From an uncultured Bacillota bacterium (GTDB taxonomy: Bacteria; Bacillota_I; Bacilli_A; RF39; UBA660), in NCBI GenBank assembly GCA_947179265.1, contig CAMXBB010000015.1, forward strand, positions 1 to 13,082: DNA of 13,082 nucleotides. The letters run 5' to 3'. The stretch's first letter is position 1. Every line of letters starts with the position of its first letter. Position numbers and translations under genes: made by a program. Shown piece by piece: positions 1-7,828 of the stretch. The notes under the pieces were generated by a model, which saw only the letters and a program-made list of their open reading frames with translations, made no database searches and had not been told where the DNA came from.

Positions 1-1230
1 GATATTATCTTTATATTAAATAATTATGGAATTAATATCAGTTATAATAGTTCCAATGAAGTCGGATTTAATCATGCTTTAGAATATGAATCATCTAGAA
101 ATAGCTATTATTGGCCAATTGGTTCTGATGAGACTGAGGAAAGAAATGGCATAATCTATGCTGATGGGGAACCTGCTAGTACTGAAATATCTAGTTATTA
201 TGGTCCAAGAGTAAATCCTATAACTCAAGAAGAAGAGGAACATTATGGAATTGATATCGTTGGAGTTGAGGGAGAGACTAATGTAATTGCTACTTATAAT
301 GGTGAAGTTGTTACCGTTGTTGATAATTGTACTGTTGGTGATTATGAATGTAATGGTGGTTATGGAAATATGATTATCCTTTCACATTCTAATGGTGATT
401 ATACTGTTTATGCTAAACTAGCATCAATTGATTCTAGTGTAACTGTTGGAAAAAGTATTATGAAAGGACAATTGATTGGAAAAGTAGGTAAAACAGGACG
501 TACTGATAAAGCAATACTACATTATGAACTAAGAGAAGGTGGTAATGATATTTCTTATACCACTGATCCAACAGAAAGAGTAAGTGCATCAAATCCTAGA
601 CCAGCACCGGCAAGTGGAGATTTTTCGGTTCATGAAACTTCACTAACTAAGGAAGAATTTGTAAGTCGTCTAAGATCATATTGTAATAAATCAGGAGCAA
701 GTTGTTCTAGAGAATTTGTTAATGTCTTTGTAGGTCATGCTGAGGAAGTATATGATACTTCTGTTAGCAGTAATGTAAATCCCGAGTTAGTAGTTGTTCG
801 TGGAGCTGTTGAAGGAATGAGTCCAGGAGGATCAACAAACAATTATTGGGGAATTAGATGTTATAATGGTCAAGGTGTAAGTGCTTGTAGTAAATATAGT
901 TCTTTATCTGATGGTATTAGAGGATTTGCTAGTGTGGTAGCTAACTATCAAAATGCATCTGATATGATGAAAAAATATGCTTATATTGGAGCTTATTGGT
1001 TTAATCCCGGAAGTTGGTCTTTAGGAGGATGTATTTATTTCCCTTATATAAGAGAATTTATGAGTGAAGCTAGAGCTAGTCAAGTTGATGCTGTATGTGG
1101 TGGACCGGCATGTGAAAACGGTGGTGTTGGATCTTGTACAGCTACTACTGATGAAGATCAAACAGCATATGCGACATGGCAAGTGGCAAAAAAGATGTCA
1201 CCATTGAGATACAATATCTTTGGTGTATAG
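1..1230 (+). CDS. Exported cell-wall hydrolase, degenerate M23 plus glucosaminidase-like domain (5' truncated)
   Basis: The frame is open from base 1, so the N-terminus lies outside the window; 409 codons are visible. Residues about 65-185 follow the LytM/M23 pattern: a Tyr-Tyr-Gly-Pro-Arg entry, HYGID (H81, D85) and ILHYEL (H174). These keep the three zinc ligands of the family, but the two catalytic His are replaced: YAHL reads YAKL (K139), and the first His of HLH is I172. Residues about 210-360 resemble a glucosaminidase/lysozyme-like fold, with NPELVV, a candidate catalytic E271 and NNYWGI (280-285). Ten Cys (110, 117, 228, 235, 287, 296, 344, 366, 371, 379) suggest disulfides in an exported protein. 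It heads the block leading to the VirD4-like gene, so a VirB1-like wall-opening role in a type IV secretion apparatus is likely. The M23 call is firm; the second domain is less so. Confidence 0.8.
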   Translation, partial: DIIFILNNYGINISYNSSNEVGFNHALEYESSRNSYYWPIGSDETEERNGIIYADGEPASTEISSYYGPRVNPITQEEEEHYGIDIVGVEGETNVIATYNGEVVTVVDNCTVGDYECNGGYGNMIILSHSNGDYTVYAKLASIDSSVTVGKSIMKGQLIGKVGKTGRTDKAILHYELREGGNDISYTTDPTERVSASNPRPAPASGDFSVHETSLTKEEFVSRLRSYCNKSGASCSREFVNVFVGHAEEVYDTSVSSNVNPELVVVRGAVEGMSPGGSTNNYWGIRCYNGQGVSACSKYSSLSDGIRGFASVVANYQNASDMMKKYAYIGAYWFNPGSWSLGGCIYFPYIREFMSEARASQVDAVCGGPACENGGVGSCTATTDEDQTAYATWQVAKKMSPLRYNIFGV

Positions 1231-1240
1231 GAGGATATAT

Positions 1241-1765
1241 ATGATGGAAAGTTTAACCCCTGAAGAGAAAAAGACTTTAATCGTATGGGCTATAGTTGGT
1301 ATTATCATATTTCTATTTATACTAGGATATAGTTTTATTTATCTTGATTCAAAAGAAAAGTTATATGTCGATGAAGAATACAAAATTGTAAAAAATTATG
1401 ATCGTTATTATACAGTTATGGGAACAATTAATAAGTTTTATGCTTTCTATAATGCTAAGTCTTATGAAAGTGTATTACATATTTTAAATAGTAATTATGT
1501 TAAAGAAAATAGTATAACTCTTGATAATATAAGAGAATTCTTTCCTGAAGTAAAAGAGTTTATGTCCTATAATGGTAAAATAATGTGTTCTAAGAATTTA
1601 GATAAGGGTATAACAAGTTATATTATTGAAGGAAATGAAACTAAGATGAATACTGGAGAAATAGTAGAAAAGAAGTATTATAATGTTATTCTTGATGGTA
1701 ATGAATTTGTCTTTTCAATTGAACCAATAGATGAAGAATTCTATGGAGGTAATTGTAATGGATAA
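1241..1765 (+). CDS. Small membrane-anchored protein, possible VirB8/NTF2-like subunit (first of a pair)
   Basis: This 174-residue protein has one membrane segment at about residues 12-34, after a short charged N-terminus, and then an outside domain of about 140 residues. The start is set by AGGAGG at 1229-1234, six bases before ATG 1241; ATG 1244 is equally usable. A longer reading from TTG 1220 is unlikely, because it would start ahead of that site, inside the previous gene. The outer part begins with two helices rich in Tyr and Phe (near NKFYAFYNAKSYESV) followed by predicted strands. That is the shape of NTF2-like domains, as in VirB8 and TcpC of type IV secretion systems. I do not recognise the sequence itself; the VirB8 idea rests on topology, size and neighbours. 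The gene follows the hydrolase by 10 bases and overlaps the next gene by 8. Confidence 0.75.
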   Translation: MMESLTPEEKKTLIVWAIVGIIIFLFILGYSFIYLDSKEKLYVDEEYKIVKNYDRYYTVMGTINKFYAFYNAKSYESVLHILNSNYVKENSITLDNIREFFPEVKEFMSYNGKIMCSKNLDKGITSYIIEGNETKMNTGEIVEKKYYNVILDGNEFVFSIEPIDEEFYGGNCNG

Positions 1766-2267
1766 TGTAAAAAAAATATTTAGAGAGAATGCTTTGATAA
1801 TCCTGATTGCTATAGTGATTATTAGTGTATTCTTAGTCAGAATAATTAGTAAATCCTTTGAACTTGGAAGAAGGTATTCATCAAGTATGATGAATAATTC
1901 AGAAATACCTTATATCGAGCATAAATATGAAGATAACGAATACAAAGTAATCGATATGGATGAATTCGATATAATAAATTATTATTATCGAGATTTTATA
2001 AATAAGTTAGTTAATGCACCTTTAGAGGCATGGGATAAGTTATCCGATGATACACAATTAAAGGTATTTGGCGCTGATAGTGATGAATTCTTGGTAACAG
2101 TAAAAAAGATTGTAACTATAAAAACAAAAAATAATAAAATTGAAAAATATAAAAAAGAAAATGGGAAATATACCATTGTTGATTCTGAAGATCATATGTA
2201 TGTAATCGAAGATAATGGTGTTTGGAATTATAAGGTAAGTTATTTAGGTCAAAGTAAAATAAACTAG
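1758..2267 (+). CDS. Small membrane-anchored protein, possible VirB8/NTF2-like subunit (second of a pair)
   Basis: This 169-residue protein has a membrane segment at about residues 10-30 and an outer domain of about 130 residues. GGAGGT at 1745-1750 lies seven bases before ATG 1758, which fixes the start; upstream in-frame starts near 1731 lack a site. The gene overlaps the end of its neighbour by 8 bases, so the two are probably translationally coupled. It repeats the neighbour's layout: an (E)YK(V/I) stretch just after the membrane segment, a helical part with clustered Tyr (IINYYYRDFINKL), then strands ending in a Val-Trp-Asn-Tyr stretch. This is compatible with an NTF2-like fold and so with a second VirB8/TcpC-like subunit. 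The two may be diverged duplicates. No specific family is recognised; function is inferred from context. Confidence 0.75.
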   Translation: MDNVKKIFRENALIILIAIVIISVFLVRIISKSFELGRRYSSSMMNNSEIPYIEHKYEDNEYKVIDMDEFDIINYYYRDFINKLVNAPLEAWDKLSDDTQLKVFGADSDEFLVTVKKIVTIKTKNNKIEKYKKENGKYTIVDSEDHMYVIEDNGVWNYKVSYLGQSKIN

Positions 2268-2271
2268 ATTT

Positions 2272-2280
2272 GGAGGTGAT
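2272..2280 (+). promoter_or_regulatory. Strong ribosome binding site for the NlpC/P60-C39 protein
   Basis: GGAGGTGAT is a nine-base match to the complement of the 3' end of 16S rRNA, placed correctly for ATG 2284. It is the strongest site in the left-hand operon. Confidence 0.8.
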
Positions 2281-2283
2281 ATT

Positions 2284-4281
2284 ATGAGTTTGGGAAGTGT
2301 TGTTTCAGAAGCTACAAAGTCTGCTGGTAGTGCAGTTGGATCTGCAGCTCAAGGTGCATCTAATGGTATGGGACAAAAAATTGCTGGAGGAACACCAGGA
2401 AGTGTTCAAGGTGGATTAAATCAACCTGCGAATGCTAATCCGAATTCTTCTACTTTAAATAGCCCTTTAAATGATATTTTAACTTCTGCTCCTAAAGAAC
2501 AAACTTTAAAGCCAAAGATGCAAGAATCTGCTCCAAACTCGAATAGTAATATCACCCATCTAGAAGGAAAAGGAAGACTTGATCCTTATGATTCACGTGA
2601 TTTATATGATTTAGAGGATAATCCGTATTATCAAAGTAGTGGACCAATAAATTATGGAGATGAGGATCCGTTCTCTAACCAACCGACACAAAAGACTGAA
2701 GGCGGTAAGAAAGTATTTGAAGATGAGAATGGTCGTGAAGTCAAAGAAGGAGATAAGGTTGAACCTGGTAGAGAAGTTGATGAAAATGGCCAAGTTAAAG
2801 ATTCTAGTACTAAGAAGCTAACAAGAGTAGCTGGCCAAGCAGCAGCAGCATATTTTACTGGTGGAGAATCATTAGGAAATGATCAACAAATAATGAATAA
2901 TCGTTTGGTTGATCATACGATAGGTGTAGTTGCTGATACTGCTGAGAAGGTTCCTGGTGTTGAAAAGATTGCTGACGAATTAGATGAAGCAGGTGTTACT
3001 GATACTGTAGGTGATGCCTTAAATCTAGCAGGAGATTTAAAGAATGGTGATATTGAATCAGTAGCTGAAAATGCGGAAAAAATCAAAGATGATGTAAAAA
3101 AAGTAAAAAAATATACTACTAAGAAGATCATGAAAGTTGTTCTTCTAGCAGTAATTCCGCTTTTTTTCCTAATACTAATAATTGTTTCTGTAATTGGACC
3201 AGTAATTGGTGGTTTTGTTGATCTAACCAATACGATAGGTGAAACTTTTGAAAATATGGGGGATTTCTTTGATGATATTTTTAGTGGTTTGTCGCCTGAT
3301 ATTGCTATGTCCGAATGGGTTGAAGGCTATGAGAATCTTTCTTATGAACAACAAAGAATTGTTGCAGCTGCAGCTTCTTTAGTTGGACGACCTTATCAGT
3401 GGGGAGGAAAACCTACATCTGCAGGATTAGAAGGAGTACCTTCAACAGGACTAGATTGTTCTGGATATGTTCAGTGGGTATTATGGACTGCCTATGGTGT
3501 TAATCCAGGATATCTATCTACGAGTAAAATATCTGATTTGGCTAAAGAAGGTAAGCGATTAAAATTTGTAACAGCTGAAGAGTTGCAGCCTGGAGATATT
3601 GGGCTTAAATGGTTGGGATATCGTGAAGGAGAGACTAATCATACAGGTATTTATGCTGGAGATGGATATTGGTTTCATGCAGCAAATTCTAAAGCTGGAA
3701 TTATAAGAAGTAAATACACAGGCTTTACTGTCTTTTATAGATATATTAGTGATACTCCTTTAGTGGCATCAGGAGATTATGTTAATTGGCGTCAAATGGA
3801 TTCAAGATGGTCTGGACTTTATGTAGGAAGTAGTGGTAAGACGCTAGGAAGAATTGGCTGTTTAGTAACTTCTATTGCTATCTTGATTGAAAAATCAGGA
3901 GTTAATAGGACAATAGTTCCGTTTAATCCTGGTACGTTTTTACAGGCTTTGAATCGTAATAGTGGATTTACTTCAGGTGGATCATTATATTATGATGCGG
4001 TAAGTAAAGCAGTGCCTAATTTCAAGTATGTAGGTAAAGTTGATTTAAAAGGAAAATCGAAATCTGAAAAATTACAAATCATTAAAAACTACTTGGATCA
4101 GGGATATTATCTTGCTGCTGAAGTAAAAGGAGCTACGCAAAATGCTCAACACTGGGTAGCTGTTATGGGCGTTACTAGCACTGGAGTTAGTATGGTTGAC
4201 CCAGCTAGCAATAGTACTGATATGTGGAGTAAATATGATTGGAATAAGACTTCACAATTTAAATATTTTAAAGCAGGATAG
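2284..4281 (+). CDS. Membrane-anchored double cysteine peptidase (NlpC/P60 plus C39-like)
   Basis: The protein has 665 residues. Residues 1-282 are Gly/Ser/Asn-rich, then acidic and helical, with no signal peptide. The single membrane segment at about 284-313 follows a Lys-rich stretch, so the N-terminal part should be inside and the rest outside. Residues about 355-490 are an NlpC/P60 peptidase, with catalytic C392 in DCSGYV, H453 in NHTGIY and a third polar residue H465. Residues about 505-660 look like a C39-type papain-fold peptidase: NWRQMDSRW, Cys 526 in IGCLVTS, His 623 in HWVAV and Asp 639 in VDPAS. NlpC/P60 enzymes cut peptide stems of peptidoglycan, and such proteins serve as wall-opening (VirB1/CwlT-like) parts of Gram-positive conjugation systems. 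The C39 part could cut a transported protein or the wall. Both active sites look intact. Confidence 0.85.
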   Translation: MSLGSVVSEATKSAGSAVGSAAQGASNGMGQKIAGGTPGSVQGGLNQPANANPNSSTLNSPLNDILTSAPKEQTLKPKMQESAPNSNSNITHLEGKGRLDPYDSRDLYDLEDNPYYQSSGPINYGDEDPFSNQPTQKTEGGKKVFEDENGREVKEGDKVEPGREVDENGQVKDSSTKKLTRVAGQAAAAYFTGGESLGNDQQIMNNRLVDHTIGVVADTAEKVPGVEKIADELDEAGVTDTVGDALNLAGDLKNGDIESVAENAEKIKDDVKKVKKYTTKKIMKVVLLAVIPLFFLILIIVSVIGPVIGGFVDLTNTIGETFENMGDFFDDIFSGLSPDIAMSEWVEGYENLSYEQQRIVAAAASLVGRPYQWGGKPTSAGLEGVPSTGLDCSGYVQWVLWTAYGVNPGYLSTSKISDLAKEGKRLKFVTAEELQPGDIGLKWLGYREGETNHTGIYAGDGYWFHAANSKAGIIRSKYTGFTVFYRYISDTPLVASGDYVNWRQMDSRWSGLYVGSSGKTLGRIGCLVTSIAILIEKSGVNRTIVPFNPGTFLQALNRNSGFTSGGSLYYDAVSKAVPNFKYVGKVDLKGKSKSEKLQIIKNYLDQGYYLAAEVKGATQNAQHWVAVMGVTSTGVSMVDPASNSTDMWSKYDWNKTSQFKYFKAG

Positions 4282-4292
4282 AGGAGGATATG

Positions 4293-5060
4293 ATGAAAAA
4301 GATAAGATATATATTATTAATTATGATTTTCACTTTCTTCTTTTTTCCTAATAATATAATAGCGGAGGAAACATTGAAAGTTATTTTTACTACTTCGTTT
4401 GCTCAAAATGTTAATATTGAAGAGATTGATAGCATCTATGTAATGATGGATGATGCATCACCTAAATCGTATGATATCGAACTTACAAATGAAGAGGAAT
4501 ATCGATATGAACTAGCTGGATTAATAAATGGTAATATTCAAATAAATGATATTTTTGTTAATCGTGATTATAGTGGAAAATATACTATTTCGTATGCCAA
4601 AAATCAGATTTCAGCTAATGAAGTTGAAATAAAAATAAACGTATCTTTATCAGCTCCTAAAGTTAGTACGACAGTTAAAGTAAATGACGCTGTATTATCT
4701 GATATATTTGGAGATAGGTATGTAGAGCGTATTACAGAGGTACTTCCTTCTTTTGGTACAGAGGAAGGATATGATGAAAGTAAGATAACTAGTGGTAACA
4801 ATAGTTCATCATCAAATCCAACGTCTAATTCATCAGGAAATAATTCTTCACAAGGTACTACCACTAATTCTTATGGTCAAACCGATCAAGAGGTTGAAGA
4901 ACAAAAGAAAAAGCTTGAGGAAGATCGTGAAGAATTAGAAAAACAAGAAAATATCGAAAAAAGAAATAAAATATACACTATTTTATTAATTGTGTTAATA
5001 TTAATATTGCTTATAGCAATTGTATTTGTTGCTATAAAGTTTGCAAATGCTAATAAATAG
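4293..5060 (+). CDS. Secreted, C-terminally membrane-anchored protein of unknown function
   Basis: This 255-residue protein is not recognised. It starts with a signal peptide (MKKIRY, a long Leu/Ile/Phe stretch, then a likely cut near IIAEE). A domain of about 130 residues with alternating hydrophobic residues follows, probably beta-rich and perhaps Ig-like. Next come a Ser/Asn/Thr-rich linker (about 165-195), a charged coiled-coil stretch (about 196-226, Glu/Lys/Gln-rich) and a membrane helix (about 228-250) with a short Lys-ending tail. The mature protein should stand outside the cell, held by the C-terminal helix. GAGGAGG at 4281-4287 favours ATG 4293 over ATG 4290, which would be only two bases away. 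It lies 11 bases after the double peptidase gene and before the coupling protein, so it is plausibly a surface or assembly part of the same apparatus. No catalytic motif is visible. Confidence 0.75.
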   Translation: MKKIRYILLIMIFTFFFFPNNIIAEETLKVIFTTSFAQNVNIEEIDSIYVMMDDASPKSYDIELTNEEEYRYELAGLINGNIQINDIFVNRDYSGKYTISYAKNQISANEVEIKINVSLSAPKVSTTVKVNDAVLSDIFGDRYVERITEVLPSFGTEEGYDESKITSGNNSSSSNPTSNSSGNNSSQGTTTNSYGQTDQEVEEQKKKLEEDREELEKQENIEKRNKIYTILLIVLILILLIAIVFVAIKFANANK

Positions 5061-5063
5061 TTA

Positions 5064-5092
5064 TGGAAAAGTGATAACAAATATATTATAAT
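5064..5092 (+). promoter_or_regulatory. Putative promoter for the VirD4-like gene
   Basis: TATAAT at 5087-5092 is a perfect -10. A weak -35, TGGAAA at 5064-5069 (four of six), lies 17 bases upstream. Transcription would begin near 5099, just ahead of the ribosome binding site AAGGAAGGG. The coupling-protein gene could therefore be expressed on its own as well as by read-through from the upstream operon. Confidence 0.45.
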
Positions 5093-5117
5093 AAGAAAGA
5101 AGAAAGGAAGGGTTAGC

Positions 5118-7772
5118 ATGAAGTTTAGGGTAACTGCTAAAGACATGGCAATTTTTTGTGCTTTTGCTATATTTTTATTATATTTCTGTGCAATAGCAGT
5201 TTTAAATGTATTAACTCTTCTAAACGAAGGCGAATTTTACGGATTTAATCCGATTGAAGCTTTTAGTGCTAGATATATATTTGTTACTTTCTTTTTGTTT
5301 TTTGGAGTACTAGCAGGAATATTTTTAAGTGTATCTTCGACTATTTTTGAACGTGAAAAAGGGTTTGGATTCGGCATTTCCTTTGGCGAAAAAGAGGAAA
5401 AAGGATATTCTAGATGGTTAAAAGAAAAAGAAATGAAGAAAGGTTTTAAAATCTTTCAAGTTGGTGTAAAAGATGAAGAGGCTGCTGCAGGTGGTATCGT
5501 TATCATAAATGATGGTAAAAACATGTGGGTAGATGATTCCGAATTCCATACTTTGGTTATCGGAGTTACTGGATCAGGTAAAACAACTGCAGTTGTTGAC
5601 CCTTTGATCTATAGTTTATGTAAACATGGTGAAAGTATGATATTCACCGATCCTAAAGGTGAAATCTATAAAAATCATGCTGAGTTATTAAAAGCAAGAG
5701 GTTATAAAATAATAATTTTAAACTTCCGTAATCCAGATTTAGGTAATGCATGGAATCCGCTTACTTTGCCATATCGTCTACATAAAGCAGGAAATATTGA
5801 TAAATCAGTAGAGTTAGTTGATGACGTTGCATTAAACATTTTGCAAGATAAAAAAGCAAGTGATCCATTCTGGGAGAAGAGTGCGAGTGACTATTTCTCA
5901 GGATGTGCATTAGGATTAATTGAAGATGCCGAAGAGGAGCAAGTAAACTTAAATTCAATCAGTTTAATGACCACTGTTGGAGAAGAAAAGTATGGTGCTG
6001 GTTCGACTTATATTAAAGAATATTTTACGATGAAGGGTGAATCATCAAGTGCTTACGTATTCGCAAGTAATACTATCAATTCACCAACAGAAACTAAAGG
6101 TGGTATCCTTTCTGTATTCCGTCAAAAGATTCGTTTATTTGCATCACGTGAACAATTATCAGAGATGCTTGCTTATAGTGATTTTGATATGCGTAGTATT
6201 GGTAAAGAGAAAACAGCTGTATTCATGATTATTCATGATGAAAAGACAACATATCATGCCTTAGCAACAATCTTTATAAAACAATGTTATGAAACATTAA
6301 TCGATGTTGCTCAAGAATGTGGTGGAAAGCTACCTGTAAGAACTAATTTTATTCTTGATGAGTTTGCCAACATGCCACCACTTAAAGACGTTACAACCAT
6401 GGTTACTGCAGCAAGATCAAGACAAATTAGATTTACTTTTATCATCCAAAACTTTGCCCAATTAAATGAAGTTTATGGTAAAGAGGATGCAGAAACAATT
6501 CGTTCTAACTGTGGTAATTTGATCTACATCCTTACTACTGAGCTAGCAGCTTTAGAGGAAATTTCTAAATTATGTGGAGAAGTAAAATCTAAAAAAGAGG
6601 ATAAGACTGAAAGCCGTCCATTAATTAGCGTATCAGACTTACAAAAGATGAAGATGAATGAAGTTATTATTTTACGTAATAGAATGCATCCATTCAAAAC
6701 ACAACTAGCTCAAGCATTTAATATTGACTGGGGAGATAAGGAGTTTGGTAAGGCTGAGTTTACTCATCGTGAAAAGAAAGATATTAATCTATTTGATGTA
6801 AAAGAATTTGTTAAAATACGTAGAAAAAGTAAAATGATGAATGAGATGGATAATCCTAAGAATTTAGCAGGTGGATTCCCATCAGGACAACCAGACTTTA
6901 CTAATTTAATGAGTTCTGGCTTAAATAACATGGGTGATAAACCTAAAGGATTTAATACGCCAATTCCAACATTTGAAGAATTCATGGCTGCAAGAAATGG
7001 TGGTAAAACTACTCCAAAGAAAGAAACAAAACCTAATATGCCATCTTTCGATGTAGATGATTTAGTTAAGAGAATTGATGCTAAAATAGCTGAGTTAGAA
7101 GCTCAAGAAAAAGCAGAAGAGGAAGCAAAGAAAAAAGGAATGCCAGTGCCACCAATTGCTAGCAAGCCGAATGATATTTCAACACCTCCGAATAATGGAG
7201 CATTGAACATTAATAGTAGTGCTACAGTTGATAATAGTAATGTTGTTGGTATGCCAGATATGGGATTTAATCCATTTAATACGGCTTCACCTTTAAATTC
7301 TTCGAGTTCAAAGTTTATTAATTCTGATGTAATAGATGATTTAGATAAGGGAATTGATACATCTCCGTTATCAGCTCCTAAGATTGAAACTCGTGAAGAA
7401 ATAGCATCACCTAATGCTAATAAACCTATTCAAACATTCGAAGATTTGATTAGTAGTAAGGAAGCTAGTAAGCCTAGTGTAGCCATTACTAATCCAATTG
7501 ATACGGAAACTAAGGTGCCAGTTCTACCAAAAGAACCAATCATAGCACCACCAATAGAAACTAATAAAGAAGCTATCAATAATTTTGTTGAGGCGACAAA
7601 GGTAAACGATGGAGTAATACCAAGTAATATTATTACTAATCCACAACCTATTCCTAAGGAACCAGTAATTGAAGAAGTTGTGAAAAATGTAGCTCCTGCA
7701 ACTAATACAACTAATACGTCACAATCAGTATCTGATGATGCTTTCTTTGATGATTTCTTTGATGTTGATTAA
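5118..7772 (+). CDS. Type IV secretion coupling ATPase, VirD4/TraG family, with long disordered tail
   Basis: The protein has 884 residues. Two membrane segments (about 9-33 and 50-72) precede a cytoplasmic ATPase domain with Walker A GVTGSGKT (149-156), a TDPKGE motif (D178) and Walker B FILDEFANM (D414, E415). The stretch MVTAARSRQIRFTFIIQN, just after Walker B, is typical of VirD4/TraG. These hexameric ATPases sit at the inner face of type IV secretion systems and feed them substrates. The conserved core ends near residue 565. The remaining 320 residues are rich in Pro, Asn, Ser and Thr, with a coiled-coil stretch near 650-675, a nine-residue motif seen twice (615-623 and 770-778) and an acidic-aromatic end, DDAFFDDFFDVD. 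Typical relatives are about 600 residues, so the tail is an extension. A purine-rich site (AAGGAAGGG) six bases before ATG 5118 supports the start. Confidence 0.93.
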   Translation: MKFRVTAKDMAIFCAFAIFLLYFCAIAVLNVLTLLNEGEFYGFNPIEAFSARYIFVTFFLFFGVLAGIFLSVSSTIFEREKGFGFGISFGEKEEKGYSRWLKEKEMKKGFKIFQVGVKDEEAAAGGIVIINDGKNMWVDDSEFHTLVIGVTGSGKTTAVVDPLIYSLCKHGESMIFTDPKGEIYKNHAELLKARGYKIIILNFRNPDLGNAWNPLTLPYRLHKAGNIDKSVELVDDVALNILQDKKASDPFWEKSASDYFSGCALGLIEDAEEEQVNLNSISLMTTVGEEKYGAGSTYIKEYFTMKGESSSAYVFASNTINSPTETKGGILSVFRQKIRLFASREQLSEMLAYSDFDMRSIGKEKTAVFMIIHDEKTTYHALATIFIKQCYETLIDVAQECGGKLPVRTNFILDEFANMPPLKDVTTMVTAARSRQIRFTFIIQNFAQLNEVYGKEDAETIRSNCGNLIYILTTELAALEEISKLCGEVKSKKEDKTESRPLISVSDLQKMKMNEVIILRNRMHPFKTQLAQAFNIDWGDKEFGKAEFTHREKKDINLFDVKEFVKIRRKSKMMNEMDNPKNLAGGFPSGQPDFTNLMSSGLNNMGDKPKGFNTPIPTFEEFMAARNGGKTTPKKETKPNMPSFDVDDLVKRIDAKIAELEAQEKAEEEAKKKGMPVPPIASKPNDISTPPNNGALNINSSATVDNSNVVGMPDMGFNPFNTASPLNSSSSKFINSDVIDDLDKGIDTSPLSAPKIETREEIASPNANKPIQTFEDLISSKEASKPSVAITNPIDTETKVPVLPKEPIIAPPIETNKEAINNFVEATKVNDGVIPSNIITNPQPIPKEPVIEEVVKNVAPATNTTNTSQSVSDDAFFDDFFDVD

Positions 7773-7794
7773 AAACACTTTATAGTGTTTTTTT
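7771..7794 (+). terminator. Rho-independent terminator after the VirD4-like gene
   Basis: AAACACT and AGTGTTT pair around a TTAT loop (7773-7779 with 7784-7790), and the right arm runs into seven T. It starts inside the stop codon of the coupling-protein gene and closes the secretion block. Confidence 0.8.
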
Positions 7795-7823
7795 GTGTCA
7801 TAAAAAGAAGTATTACATATAAT
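7795..7823 (+). promoter_or_regulatory. Promoter giving a probable leaderless mRNA for the rhodanese-like gene
   Basis: TATAAT at 7818-7823 ends five bases before ATG 7829. GTGTCA at 7795-7800, 17 bases upstream, is a weak -35. Transcription should start at or next to the A of the ATG, and no purine-rich ribosome binding site is present. Confidence 0.55.
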
Positions 7824-7828
7824 AAAGT

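Noticed and set aside
1220..1240. TTG start that would lengthen the first small anchored protein by seven residues
   Set aside because: It lies ahead of the AGGAGG site and inside the previous gene; ATG 1241 or 1244 is placed correctly.
2913..3230. Antisense open frame of about 105 codons inside the double-peptidase gene
   Set aside because: It lies opposite a well-supported gene, has no ribosome binding site and its composition is a mirror of the sense codons.
6037..6228. Alternate-frame open frame within the VirD4-like gene
   Set aside because: It overlaps the ATPase core in another frame, has no ribosome binding site and shows no recognisable motif.
1..7772. Complete conjugative element or integrated plasmid
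   Set aside because: No relaxase, origin of transfer, integrase or bounding repeats can be seen; only part of a secretion locus is present in the window.
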